Below, one piece after another: positions 27,132 to 36,320 of a DNA stretch of 64,000 bases (within the stretch, counting starts at the first letter, position 1; the number at the start of each line of letters is the position of its first letter). The position numbers and the translations under genes were made by a program. The stretch lies in contig NZ_JRLF01000012.1 of assembly GCF_001404985.1 (NCBI RefSeq), forward strand, positions 124,001 through 188,000. The letters run 5' to 3'. A model generated the notes under the pieces. That model was given only the letters and a program-made list of their open reading frames with translations. It was not told the origin of the DNA and ran no database searches. This stretch comes from Flavobacterium aquidurense. GTDB lineage: Bacteria; Bacteroidota; Bacteroidia; Flavobacteriales; Flavobacteriaceae.

Positions 27132-28730
27132 ATGAAAAATATACTAAAAATAAACAGTGCTGTTGCTATGGCGCTGATATTGTTGATCTCATCGTCATGT
27201 TCTCAGGATTTTCTTGATGTGCCGGCTGAGGGAACTCCTACAATAGGTAATTATTATGATTCAGATTCAAAACTTGATAACGCCAGCAACGGATTGTATG
27301 GTATTGTTTGGTTCAATATGAATAAATCGGCATTTTATGGTATTACAGATGTAATTTCTGGTAATATGTATGCAAGTCAATACAATGATTTTGGTAAGTT
27401 CACAGATTTAAGTTTTACCAATTCTCAGGCTTTTATTTCTGATGCCTGGAGATCATGTTTTGGAGCGATTGCAAATTCTAATGCTTACATCAGCAATTTG
27501 CCTCAAAGTGTTGGGCCAAATGTTAGTAAAGAAGCATTGAATAACGCCTTGGGCGAATCCCATTTTATCAGAGCCTTTTCTTATTTCTTTCTGGTAAGAT
27601 TATGGGGAAATGTGCCTATTATCGAAAATAATGCTGATTACTCAAAAAACTTTGTGATCCCAAGTAATCCAACTGAGGATGTTTATAAATTTATTGAGAA
27701 CGATTTAAAATTTGCAATAGCGAATTTAAGAACAAAAAACAGAGGTTCTGACTATGCATCAAATGCACATGTGTCAAGCGGATCTGCAAAAGCTTTTTTA
27801 GCAAAAGTTTATTTATACCAAAAGAAATATGACCTGGCAAGACAAATGGCTCAGGAAGTAATTAATAGCGGTGAGTTTAAATTGTTGGGTGGTGAAGAAT
27901 TGCCTACAAAATCTTTTGCCGATTTATTTTTGCAAAAAAACAATAATAATGAAGAGTCTATATTCTCATGGCAATGGACAGGCGCAGGAACTTATTTTGA
28001 GGGAAACTTCTCTAATACTTTGTTCGCTCCAGAAAATAGATTGGTAGAAACTACCTATTCAGGCCAGATTGCACCATCTCAGGATTTGATTCATAATGTT
28101 TTTGAAGATGGTGATAAAAGAAGAAAAGAAACGTTTATGCTGCCGGGGGATTATTATCCTAATTTAACATATGCACAAACGCTTGCTGTTGATTCACCAC
28201 TAATTTTAGGGTATACATTTGCGATAGAAAATGAAGCGCAAAGTTCAGGAGCGGGATTGAAAAAATATGTAATCGGAAAAGAAAATTTACCAATTACAGG
28301 TCCATTTAATCCTCCGTTTAACGGTGAAAGCAGTATGAACAGTTATATGATGCGTTATGCTGAACTATTATTAATTCATGCCGAAGCTATTTTGGGCGGA
28401 CAATCAGGCAGTACTACAGATGCTATGGCATTAAAATCGTTTAATGCTGTTCGTTTAAGAGCTGGTCTGCCTATTAAAACATCAATCTCCTTTGATGACA
28501 TTTTCAAAGAAAGACGTGCAGAACTAGCTTGCGAAGGAGATTATTATTTTGACCTGGGACGTTTGCCTTTCGCGAAAGCAAAAGCAATTTTAGAAGCACA
28601 AAACAGAGGGGATAAGGTTACAGAAAAACACATTTCGATTTCTGCAAGTAACCTTTTATTGCCTTATCCGGCAGATGATTTGATTAAAAATCCAAAATTA
28701 ACAGAAGTAGCACCGTATACTTTTAAATAA
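27132..28730 (+). CDS. SusD-like glycan-binding lipoprotein
   Basis: 532 residues with a lipoprotein signal (C23 in ISSSC). The RagB/SusD layout is clear: CSQDFLDVPAEGTPT start, TPR-like helices with EALNNALGESHFIRAFSYFFLVRLWG, and the C-terminal FNAVRLRAGLP and FKERRAELACEG segments. It should act as the lid of the SusC transporter and bind mannan chains at the surface. Paired with SusC upstream. Confidence 0.95.
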   Translation: MKNILKINSAVAMALILLISSSCSQDFLDVPAEGTPTIGNYYDSDSKLDNASNGLYGIVWFNMNKSAFYGITDVISGNMYASQYNDFGKFTDLSFTNSQAFISDAWRSCFGAIANSNAYISNLPQSVGPNVSKEALNNALGESHFIRAFSYFFLVRLWGNVPIIENNADYSKNFVIPSNPTEDVYKFIENDLKFAIANLRTKNRGSDYASNAHVSSGSAKAFLAKVYLYQKKYDLARQMAQEVINSGEFKLLGGEELPTKSFADLFLQKNNNNEESIFSWQWTGAGTYFEGNFSNTLFAPENRLVETTYSGQIAPSQDLIHNVFEDGDKRRKETFMLPGDYYPNLTYAQTLAVDSPLILGYTFAIENEAQSSGAGLKKYVIGKENLPITGPFNPPFNGESSMNSYMMRYAELLLIHAEAILGGQSGSTTDAMALKSFNAVRLRAGLPIKTSISFDDIFKERRAELACEGDYYFDLGRLPFAKAKAILEAQNRGDKVTEKHISISASNLLLPYPADDLIKNPKLTEVAPYTFK

Positions 28731-28747
28731 TTTTTAAAAATAAAAAT

Positions 28748-29803
28748 ATGAAAAATATAAAAATTGTTTCGTTAACAGCATGTATGACATGGATGTTATC
28801 TTTAATGTTTTTTAGTTCCTGCTCAAATGATGACAGTGCTTCAGTTTATACAGGTACACCGATTATAGAATCTATATCACGTTCAGGTTATGATACTGCG
28901 GGAAATCTTTTACCATCAACTCCGGTTACTTTAGTAGATCCAAAAAATTATTATATCATTCATGGAAAAGGATTATTGTCAACACAAAAAGTCTATTTTA
29001 ATGATTTTGATACTTATTTCAGACCCACTTTTGTAACAGATACAGATATTGTTATTTTGGTAGATGAAAAAACACCTTATGCCAATGCTGCTAATCAGCT
29101 AAAAGTAGTGACAGGAAGCGGAACAGCTGTTTTTAATTTAACCGTTGCACCTCCGGCACCAACATTTAATTGGTTCAACTCTATTAATGCTGCAGAAGGT
29201 GACATCGTTACTGTTAATGGTGATTATTTCCTGAATCCTATTGTTAAAGTAGGGACAGAAAATGTACCTGTTGTGTCTTCTACCTTAACTGAAATTAAAT
29301 TTAAGATGCCAGCCAATGCTACTGATAAATATGTCTCAGTTACTAATATTTCAGGTACTGGTGTTTCTGCAGAAGCTATTGGTTCAGCACTTTATGATGA
29401 TGTAATGCAAGGAGATGCGGGTCACTGGATGTGGCAGAGTGCAGACTCTTTTGATACTGGTTATAAAGTGGATAAAGTGCAGGGAGAATCATCGATTAAA
29501 TTTGTTTTTGGTGGATGGAATGGGGCAGATATGAAATTTAATTCAAGAGATGTTTCCAAGTATAAAGCGTTTAGAGTTAAGGTTAAAAGCATTTCTACAA
29601 ATACAAATGCAAGTATAACATTTGTTTTTGGCGGATGGGCTTATCAAATTAAGAAGTCTCTGGCTTCAAACTGGACTACAATCGAAATCCCTTTTTCTGA
29701 AATTGGAAATCCAACAACTTTTGATCAGTTAACATTACAGGAATCCGGTGGTTTTGGTGGCAACACTATCCTTATGGATGACATGGGGTTTGTTTTGAAA
29801 TAG
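28748..29803 (+). CDS. IPT/TIG-domain surface glycan-binding lipoprotein
   Basis: 351 residues with a lipoprotein signal (C25 in FFSSCSNDDS). One or two IPT/TIG Ig-like domains (about 35-210; PIIESISRSG and FNWFNSINAAEGDIVTVNG segments) are followed by a C-terminal beta-sandwich with a carbohydrate-binding look (GHWMWQSADSFD, FGGWNGADMKF, FGGWAYQIKKS, LTLQESGGFGG). It takes the SusE/SusF place 17 bp after SusD and should bind the polysaccharide outside the cell. Aromatic residues in the last domain are likely sugar contacts. Not a known enzyme. Confidence 0.8.
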   Translation: MKNIKIVSLTACMTWMLSLMFFSSCSNDDSASVYTGTPIIESISRSGYDTAGNLLPSTPVTLVDPKNYYIIHGKGLLSTQKVYFNDFDTYFRPTFVTDTDIVILVDEKTPYANAANQLKVVTGSGTAVFNLTVAPPAPTFNWFNSINAAEGDIVTVNGDYFLNPIVKVGTENVPVVSSTLTEIKFKMPANATDKYVSVTNISGTGVSAEAIGSALYDDVMQGDAGHWMWQSADSFDTGYKVDKVQGESSIKFVFGGWNGADMKFNSRDVSKYKAFRVKVKSISTNTNASITFVFGGWAYQIKKSLASNWTTIEIPFSEIGNPTTFDQLTLQESGGFGGNTILMDDMGFVLK

Positions 29804-29828
29804 TACATTTTATTTTGAGTTTTGTTTT

Positions 29829-29869
29829 AAGTATTCCCTGATCTACTCAATTAGGGAATACTTTTTTAG
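29829..29869 (+). terminator. Terminator of the SusC operon
   Basis: AAGTATTCCCT (29829-29839) pairs with AGGGAATACTT (29853-29863), followed by TTTT, just after the surface-protein gene. It separates the operon from the secreted protein that follows. Confidence 0.85.
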
Positions 29870-30010
29870 AATATTTTTTCGGGTTTTTAATTTGATAATC
29901 AAGTAGTTGTGTGATTTTTTAGTACTGCTATTTGAGGAAATAATATCATTTATGGTTTATTTTTCTGGTTAAATTTATTGTATTATAACAAAATATATAA
30001 AACAAAAATC

Positions 30011-30997
30011 ATGAAAAAAAATGACTTTTCAGGTGTTCGCACTTTAAAAATTTCAAAACAAAATGAACTTTCGATATTAAGTTTTATTTTAATATTAATC
30101 AGTTTTGCAGTAAATGCTCAAGTTATTGGAGGTGCAAATCCGTATTGTTTGTCTTCAAGTCCCACTTATACAGTTACAAAACCTTCGGATGGGATTGACT
30201 ATACAGAAGTAAAATGGATATGCAGTGATCCAAGTGTTACATTTTCAGGGAATCCATCCCTATTGTCACTTTCTAAAGTGTTATATAAAAATCCGGGTTC
30301 TATTGCGGGAGGTACAACTCTTACTGTACAATTTTTGAATGGTACAACTGTGGTTGCTCAAAGTAATGTTTTTACCTTTATAGCTCCAAATTTACCGGCA
30401 CAACCCAGTTATTATGTTACAAAAACAAATGATTATTGTACAACTCAATACCATATAATAACACTTAATATTACCCCAAATCCAAATCCGACTCCCAATA
30501 CCAATTTTACTATTTCACCAAGGGTTCCTGATGCCAGTATTATAATTACGCAAACTTCTAAAAATGTATTCGAATTAAAACTGCCATTAAACGGACAATC
30601 TTATTTTTTATATGATGTAACAAGTACAACTTCGTCGTCAGGATGTTTATCAAACTCAGTTACTTCAACATCATATGGCAATTCGGTTTCTTTAAACTTA
30701 GCAGGATGTGCTAATAATACCCCGGGAGTAAATTATGATGTGACAATAGCCCCAAATCCTTATAGTAACGGATATATAACTATTTATGCTCCGGCAATTA
30801 GTTCTTTAGGAACCGGTACAATTTGTAAAGTATATAATGGTTCAGGTGTTTTAAAAGCTACTTTTCCGTTATCGGCTGCGTCAACATCATTTCCACTGAA
30901 AACTACAGTTGGAGCTTCTTTAACAGCGGGACTTTATATTGTACAGGTAACGTACCCAAATGGGATTGTAAAAACTCAAAATTTGGTTGTGAATTAA
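30011..30997 (+). CDS. Secreted protein with T9SS type A sorting domain
   Basis: 328 residues from the ATG at 30011; an earlier in-frame ATG adds 11 residues that do not look like part of the signal. The signal peptide is unusually long (about 1-40, ending AVNAQ). The middle is a Cys-containing region of two Ig-like repeats with no recognised enzyme motif. The C-terminus (about 245-328; NPYSNGYITIY, AGLYIVQVTYPNGIVKTQNLVV) is a type A T9SS sorting domain, so the protein should be moved to the surface. Between surface-binding and galactosidase genes it may be an additional mannan-binding protein, but no sugar-binding motif is seen. Confidence 0.7.
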   Translation: MKKNDFSGVRTLKISKQNELSILSFILILISFAVNAQVIGGANPYCLSSSPTYTVTKPSDGIDYTEVKWICSDPSVTFSGNPSLLSLSKVLYKNPGSIAGGTTLTVQFLNGTTVVAQSNVFTFIAPNLPAQPSYYVTKTNDYCTTQYHIITLNITPNPNPTPNTNFTISPRVPDASIIITQTSKNVFELKLPLNGQSYFLYDVTSTTSSSGCLSNSVTSTSYGNSVSLNLAGCANNTPGVNYDVTIAPNPYSNGYITIYAPAISSLGTGTICKVYNGSGVLKATFPLSAASTSFPLKTTVGASLTAGLYIVQVTYPNGIVKTQNLVVN

Positions 30998-31021
30998 ATT
31001 AAGTTCTTTTTAAAAAATAAG

Positions 31022-31057
31022 AACTCCATTTCGAAATATCGCGATGGAGTTTTTTAT
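31022..31057 (+). terminator. Terminator after the secreted protein
   Basis: AACTCCAT (31022-31029) and ATGGAGTT (31044-31051) form an 8-bp stem with a CG pair extending it, followed by TTTTTAT. Confidence 0.75.
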
Positions 31058-31115
31058 ATCATTATCCATTTAAAAACTACAATAGAATATAATAAAATAT
31101 CAAAATAAATAAAAA

Positions 31116-32354
31116 ATGAAAAAAGCAGTAGTATTATTGTTTGCTTTAAGCATATCAGGTTTAGGGTTTAGTCAGGGAAATACGCACACACAGCTGGCAG
31201 GAAAATTTGAAGGTTTGGCAATGACGCCTCCAATGGGCTGGAATTCCTGGAATACTTTCGGGACAAGTATTGATGAAAAATTAGTAAAAGAAACAGCTGA
31301 TATTATGGTGTCATCCGGAATGGCTGCTGCAGGCTATAATTATATTGTACTGGATGATGGCTGGATGACCAGAGAACGTGATGTAAACGGGGACTTGATT
31401 CCTGATCCGGTTAAATTTCCCGGCGGAATGAAAGCAGTAATCGATTATGTTCACAGTAAAGGCTTGAAATTTGGTTTATACAACTGTGCAGGAACGCAAA
31501 CTTGTGCCGGTTATCCGGGAACACGAGGTTACGAATATCAGGATGCTCGATTTTATGCTAAACTGGGAATAGATTTTTTGAAATACGATTGGTGCAATAC
31601 GCAGGGAATCACAGCTAAAGAAGCTTATACGACAATGAGCAATGCGCTTAAAACTGCCGGAAGACCTATTGTTTTCAGTCTTTGCGAATGGGGAGATAAT
31701 CAACCATGGGAATGGGGAAAACCAATTGGTAATTTATGGAGGATTTCTGGAGATATCTATCCTTGCTTTGATTGCGAATTTAAACACGAAGAAGGAAATT
31801 GGTCTTCTTGGGGATTTATGAAAATCGTAGAGATGCGTAAAGATATTCGTAAATATTCTGGTCCGGATCATTGGAATGATTTTGATATGATGGAAGTAGG
31901 AAACGAAATGAATGATACCGAGGATAAGTCGCATTTTGCAATGTGGTGTGTGATGGCATCACCGCTTGTTGCCGGAAATGATTTTAGAAAAATGTCTAAA
32001 GAAACACTTGCAATTTTAACCAATAAGGAATTAATAGCTGTTAATCAGGATAAATTAGGGATTCAGGGATTTAAATATTCTGCTGAAGATGGGCTTGAAG
32101 TTTGGGTAAAACCTTTGGCAGATGGTAATTGGGCCTTGACTTTTTTGAACAGAAGTGAATTGGCGAAAAAAATCAATTTTGATTGGAAAAAGCATACTAT
32201 CAAAGATGCTGATTTTGGTTATGAAGCTAATTTTAGTAAAACAATTTACAAGCTAAAAGATCTTTGGAAAAATAAAGAGACAGGTAATACAAAAAAGAAT
32301 TTTACTGCTGATATTGCTCCTCATGATGTAATAACACTGCGATTAATACCTTAA
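31116..32354 (+). CDS. GH27 alpha-galactosidase
   Basis: 412 residues with a signal peptide (1-19, GLGFSQ). The barrel has the PPMGWNSWN motif (38-46), LDDGWM (79-84), nucleophile D158 in FLKYDWCN and acid/base D213 in RISGDI. The C-terminal beta-sandwich follows. It should remove alpha-1,6-galactose branches from galactomannan. Co-oriented with the GH5 gene 11 bp downstream. Confidence 0.93.
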   Translation: MKKAVVLLFALSISGLGFSQGNTHTQLAGKFEGLAMTPPMGWNSWNTFGTSIDEKLVKETADIMVSSGMAAAGYNYIVLDDGWMTRERDVNGDLIPDPVKFPGGMKAVIDYVHSKGLKFGLYNCAGTQTCAGYPGTRGYEYQDARFYAKLGIDFLKYDWCNTQGITAKEAYTTMSNALKTAGRPIVFSLCEWGDNQPWEWGKPIGNLWRISGDIYPCFDCEFKHEEGNWSSWGFMKIVEMRKDIRKYSGPDHWNDFDMMEVGNEMNDTEDKSHFAMWCVMASPLVAGNDFRKMSKETLAILTNKELIAVNQDKLGIQGFKYSAEDGLEVWVKPLADGNWALTFLNRSELAKKINFDWKKHTIKDADFGYEANFSKTIYKLKDLWKNKETGNTKKNFTADIAPHDVITLRLIP

Positions 32355-32365
32355 AACTTATAATA

Positions 32366-33331
32366 ATGAAAACGAAAACAAATCTCTTTATACTTATTTT
32401 ATTATTGATGTTTTTTGTTTCGAATGCACAATTTGTAAAACATCATGGTCAGTTAAATGTTAGCGGAACTCAATTGACAGATAAAAACAATAAACCAATT
32501 GTATTGCGTGGACTGAGTTTTGGCTGGCATAGCATGTGGCCGAGATTCTATAATGAAAAAGCAGTAGGTTGGTTAAAAAAAGATTTTAATTGCAATGTAG
32601 TTCGTGCTGCAATGGGAATTGAGTTAGGTGAAATGTCATATATAAAAGAACCGCAACTTTCAAAGCAAAAAATTGAAGCGGTTGTAAAAGGGGCTATAAA
32701 AAATGATATATATGTTATTATTGACTGGCATAGTCATAATATTAATTTAAAAGAAGCTACAGCATTTTTTGATGAGGTTTCTAAAAAGTATGCAAAGTAT
32801 CCTAATGTAATATATGAGATATTTAACGAACCTGATTATGAATCGTGGCCAGAAGTTAAGGCTTATGCCGAAGAAGTAATTAAGGTCATTAGAAAAAACG
32901 ACCCGCATAATATTATTCTCGTGGGTTGTCCACATTGGGATCAGGATGTTGATCTTCCTGCTGCTGACCCAATTAAAGGATTTAGCAATATAATGTATAC
33001 AATGCATTTTTATGCGGCAACACATGGCAAAGAGTTAAGAGATAAAACAGATGATGCAATAAAAAGTGGTTTGCCTGTATTTATTTCAGAATCTGCAGGT
33101 ATGGAGGCTTCAGGAGATGGCCCTTTAAATATAAAAGCGTGGGAGGAATATATAGATTGGATGGAAGCCCGAAAATTAAGCTGGATCACCTGGTCTGTTT
33201 CTGATAAAGATGAAACTTGTTCTATTTTAAAAAAGTCTGCTAAATCAGAAGGAAAGTGGCAAGAAGAAGATTTAAAAGAATCTGGGATTAAAGTTCGGGA
33301 ATTTTTAAGAAAATACAATACTCAGGAATAA
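32366..33331 (+). CDS. GH5 endo-glycanase (cellulase-like, subfamily 2)
   Basis: 321 residues with a signal peptide (about 1-21, FFVSNAQ). The barrel has VLRGLSFGWHSMWPRF, IIDWHSHN, acid/base E155 in YEIFNEPDYES and nucleophile E242 in PVFISESAGM. The usual family is endo-beta-1,4-glucanase of GH5_2; the nucleophile segment ISESAGM is a little different from the common VTEWG. It may cut glucose-rich stretches of glucomannan. In an operon with the GH27 gene; a terminator follows. Confidence 0.85.
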   Translation: MKTKTNLFILILLLMFFVSNAQFVKHHGQLNVSGTQLTDKNNKPIVLRGLSFGWHSMWPRFYNEKAVGWLKKDFNCNVVRAAMGIELGEMSYIKEPQLSKQKIEAVVKGAIKNDIYVIIDWHSHNINLKEATAFFDEVSKKYAKYPNVIYEIFNEPDYESWPEVKAYAEEVIKVIRKNDPHNIILVGCPHWDQDVDLPAADPIKGFSNIMYTMHFYAATHGKELRDKTDDAIKSGLPVFISESAGMEASGDGPLNIKAWEEYIDWMEARKLSWITWSVSDKDETCSILKKSAKSEGKWQEEDLKESGIKVREFLRKYNTQE

Positions 33332-33355
33332 CCATCCTCGCATAAGTTTTTAAAG

Positions 33356-33382
33356 TCTGTTCAATTTGAACAGATTTTTTTT
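33356..33382 (+). terminator. Terminator at the end of the mannan locus
   Basis: TCTGTTC (33356-33362) and GAACAGA (33368-33374) with a 5-nt loop are followed by a run of eight T. It closes the GH27-GH5 unit. Confidence 0.85.
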
Positions 33383-33853
33383 GTAGGAATTGTTACGTGT
33401 GGTTTTTAGTGTAATTTATTTTTCGTGAATCTGTCTTTTAAAGTATTATTTTATTTTTATTTTTAATATACCCTATTTTTTAAGGGGGTGGTTGTTTTTT
33501 AAAGATATTTTTATGTGGTATTGTATGTTTTTAAGTAGGTAAAAGTTTATTTTATTTTTAATTTAATGGGGTTTGATGTGAAATTTGGTTATTGAATTTT
33601 CAAAAATAAAGAAGTATAAATGTCAAATCATGATTATTGCCAAGTTAATTTTTGTAATCCATAATTCTTTACTCAAAACATCAAAAAAACAGATTTCAGT
33701 TATTCTACTCATGCAAAAGTTAATAAATTCGCTAATGAAAAAGAGAATGTTTTAGAGGCGGGTAAGAGGTTTTAGAAATGACTTATACTATTAAATAGAT
33801 ATATAAAAGATTAACTAACCAGAATCAATTAATAACTAAAAACCAATTAACAC
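33383..33853. other. AT-rich intergenic stretch before the porin gene
   Basis: About 470 bp, T-rich on the plus strand, with no credible ORF and no repeat match to others in the window. The last 60 bases resemble a long A/C-rich leader. It may hold a strong promoter for the porin gene, but I see no clean TAnnTTTG box. Confidence 0.4.
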
Positions 33854-34927
33854 ATGAAAAAAGTATTACACGTATTAGCCGCGATGTTAACAAGTTCTTT
33901 TGCTTTTGCCCAAGATGAGACTGAAGCATCAGTTTCGCCAGCAACCACTTGGGGAGGATCAGCAGACGCTTATTATAAATATGATTTTTCAAAACAAATG
34001 AATGGATTAACGAGCTTTACCAACTCACAAGATTCATTCGAATTAGGGATGGCCTCAATTCAGGCAGCGCATACGTTCGGAAAAGCTTCAGTTTTTGTAG
34101 ACTTAGGTTTTGGAAAAAGAGCAGGGGAATTTTCATATAATGAAACAACGGATAAAGATATTACAGCAAAATTTTTAATTAAACAATTGTTCTTTACTTA
34201 TCAGGTTTCGGATGAATTTAAAGTAGTCGCAGGTAGTTTTGGTACACATATAGGATATGAAGTATTAGATGCGATAGGCAATAAAAACTATAGCATGTCT
34301 TATGCTTTTTCTTATGGCCCATTTTTTAATACTGGAGTAAAAGCAGTATATACATCAGGGAAATTTACAGCTATGGCCGGGATTACAAATCCTACAGATT
34401 TTAAATCAGCCATGGATGCAGGTTCAAGCCAAAAAACATATATCGCACAATTAGGATATATAGGTGATACCGGAAGTGCTTATTTAAATTTTACATCAGG
34501 CAGTAGTAATCCTGCATCTGATGAGAATAAAACACAAATCGATTTTGTGGCATCTAAAACAATAACTGATGCTTTTTCTTTGGGATTTAATGCAACATAT
34601 GCTAAAACCAAAAATGATTTCGATAGTGAGTTAGACGGAGATTGGTTCGCATTAGTAGGATATGCTAATTATGCTTTTAAGCCATCTTTGAGTCTGGCTT
34701 ACAGAATAGAATATTTTGATGCTAAAGATGCTGCTGCCAGTTTAGGGACATTAACAGGATCAAATGTTTTTGCTAATACAGTTTCTTTGAATTATAAAGT
34801 TGGAAAACTAACCATAATTCCTGAGCTAAGATACGATGCTGCGTCTGAAGATATTTTCTTAGATAAAGATGCTGCTCCAGCAGGAGGATCTTTCTTCGGA
34901 TTAATTGCTACAACATACTCTTTCTAG
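33854..34927 (+). CDS. Outer-membrane porin, Bbp2/OmpL-like
   Basis: 357 residues: signal peptide (1-19, ending FAFAQ), then an all-beta region from WGGSADAYYKYDF to the C-terminal phenylalanine (ATTYSF), the usual mark of a barrel recognised by the BAM machine. It matches the Bbp2 (OmpL-like beta-barrel porin-2) family of Bacteroidota. The solute is unknown. Isolated transcription unit just after the mannan locus; it has no sugar-specific motif, so a link to that locus is only by position. Confidence 0.75.
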   Translation: MKKVLHVLAAMLTSSFAFAQDETEASVSPATTWGGSADAYYKYDFSKQMNGLTSFTNSQDSFELGMASIQAAHTFGKASVFVDLGFGKRAGEFSYNETTDKDITAKFLIKQLFFTYQVSDEFKVVAGSFGTHIGYEVLDAIGNKNYSMSYAFSYGPFFNTGVKAVYTSGKFTAMAGITNPTDFKSAMDAGSSQKTYIAQLGYIGDTGSAYLNFTSGSSNPASDENKTQIDFVASKTITDAFSLGFNATYAKTKNDFDSELDGDWFALVGYANYAFKPSLSLAYRIEYFDAKDAAASLGTLTGSNVFANTVSLNYKVGKLTIIPELRYDAASEDIFLDKDAAPAGGSFFGLIATTYSF

Positions 34928-34942
34928 AGATAAAGATTGATA

Positions 34943-35000
34943 TTTTTTTTTTTTTTTTTGGAGCTGTCGAAACATACTAATGTTTTGGCAGCTTTTTTAT
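34943..35000 (+). terminator. Poly-T tract and terminator after the porin gene
   Basis: A run of 17 T (34943-34959) precedes the hairpin 34962-34975 / 34980-34993 (AGCTGTCGAAACAT paired with ATGTTTTGGCAGCT, two G-T pairs), which is followed by TTTTTTAT. Confidence 0.75.
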
Positions 35001-35330
35001 TTGAAGACTTTTTTGCTACGATTAGAGTATAGGGAACTGAAGAAGAGTTAGTAAATTCTTTTCACGCAGATTTAAAAAAGATTTAGGTAAATGTGTGTAA
35101 GAATATTTAATGCAAAAGCTAAAATTAAATCCATTTAATCTGCAGAATCTGTGTCAAACAAAAAAAGTTTTTCGTTTAGTTTCTAACATTATGTTTTATT
35201 TCAATTTATGCAAATTAGTGTAGTTTGTGGTAAAAAACAGAGAAAGAAAAGAAGAATCAATCTTTTTAATTGTTTGATCTGTGGCAAAACTCTTCTTTTT
35301 ATTTGTTACTACGTGATATAGTAATAAAAA
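35001..35330. repeat. Decayed flavobacterial intergenic repeats
   Basis: TTTCACGCAGATTT (35061-35074) and AATCCATTTAATCTGCAG...TGTG (35129-35154) form degenerate complementary arms. AAATTAGTGTAGTTTGTGG (35214-35232) and TTGATCTGTGGCAAAA (35273-35288) look like remnants of the CCACGAATT family. No ORF in this gap. Confidence 0.5.
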
Positions 35331-35362
35331 AAACGCGTTTCTAAATATTTAGAAACGCGTTT
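35331..35362. terminator. Perfect 32-bp palindrome, bidirectional terminator
   Basis: AAACGCGTTTCTAAAT (35331-35346) is followed directly by its exact complement (35347-35362). A- and T-runs flank it on both sides. It ends the amidase transcript on the minus strand. Confidence 0.7.
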
Positions 35363-35382
35363 ATATTTTAGTATTTATTTTT

Positions 35383-36288
35383 TTACTGAATTTGCTTTTT
35401 ATAAATCGAGTAAATAGTATCTATTGTTTTTCGATCTAGAGTAGCAGTTGTATCAGTTTGAATATAATGCAATTTGAAAGCCTGAATTGCTGCTGAAAGA
35501 TTCTTAGTATTATATCCAATAATTCTTAAAGCCGGTTCGATTTTAAAATCAAACGGAGCTTCTTCGAGAACTTCATCCGGCCATATTCCAAATCCTTTTT
35601 CTGCTAACGTTTTCCATGGAAACAACGCGCTTGGATCTTGTTTTCTGCCTGGTGCAATATCCGCGTGACCTAATATGTTTTGAGTCGGAATGTTGTAATC
35701 CTTCTTTAATTTTGTCAAAAGAGCTACAAGACTACTAATTTGTGCTTCTGTAAAAGGTTTAAAACCATTATTGTCAAGCTCTATCCCAATAGAAGAAGAG
35801 TTTAAGTCTGTGTTTTTCCCCCAGGTCGATGCTCCTGCATGCCATGCTCTTAAATAGTCATTTAACATTTGAACGACTTTCCCATTCTCAGAAATGATGT
35901 AATGAGCACTTACCTGTGTTCTGGTTATGGTAAAAGTTTTTATAGTTTGCTGGATAGAATCCTGTGCTGTATGATGAATAACAATAAAACTTGGTTTTCT
36001 TAAATTAAAGTTTACTGTGCCAATCCATTCTGTGTTTACACCATTTAGTAAATAAGTAGATCCGGTTTTTGACAGGGTATCTTTTACTATACCTAATTGT
36101 GCAGCATAAGTTGTGTCAATAACAACAGGGGTGACTGCCGGAATTGGTTGGGCTTCTTTGTTTGTAATTTGATTTTCTAAAGTTTTAAGCTGCTTGTCAT
36201 AAACCTTTTCAGTTGTCTTGTAGGGGTTTGTAGAACATGCGGTAATGATTAGGGCTAATATCAGGAAACAAAAATGTTTTTTTGCCAT
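35383..36288 (-). CDS. N-acetylmuramoyl-L-alanine amidase, lipoprotein
   Basis: 301 residues with a lipoprotein signal (C18 in LIITAC). An AmpD-type amidase_2 domain (about 100-230) has the zinc ligand region IVIHHTAQ, the SAHYIISENG segment and the GHADIAPGRKQDP motif that supplies the second zinc histidine and the acidic residue. It should cut between muramic acid and the stem peptide in the periplasm. Probably transcribed with the next two genes on the minus strand. Confidence 0.88.
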   Translation of the reverse strand: MAKKHFCFLILALIITACSTNPYKTTEKVYDKQLKTLENQITNKEAQPIPAVTPVVIDTTYAAQLGIVKDTLSKTGSTYLLNGVNTEWIGTVNFNLRKPSFIVIHHTAQDSIQQTIKTFTITRTQVSAHYIISENGKVVQMLNDYLRAWHAGASTWGKNTDLNSSSIGIELDNNGFKPFTEAQISSLVALLTKLKKDYNIPTQNILGHADIAPGRKQDPSALFPWKTLAEKGFGIWPDEVLEEAPFDFKIEPALRIIGYNTKNLSAAIQAFKLHYIQTDTTATLDRKTIDTIYSIYKKQIQ

Positions 36289-36320
36289 GGTAGTTATATT
36301 TTAAGACGAGTTTGAAACAA

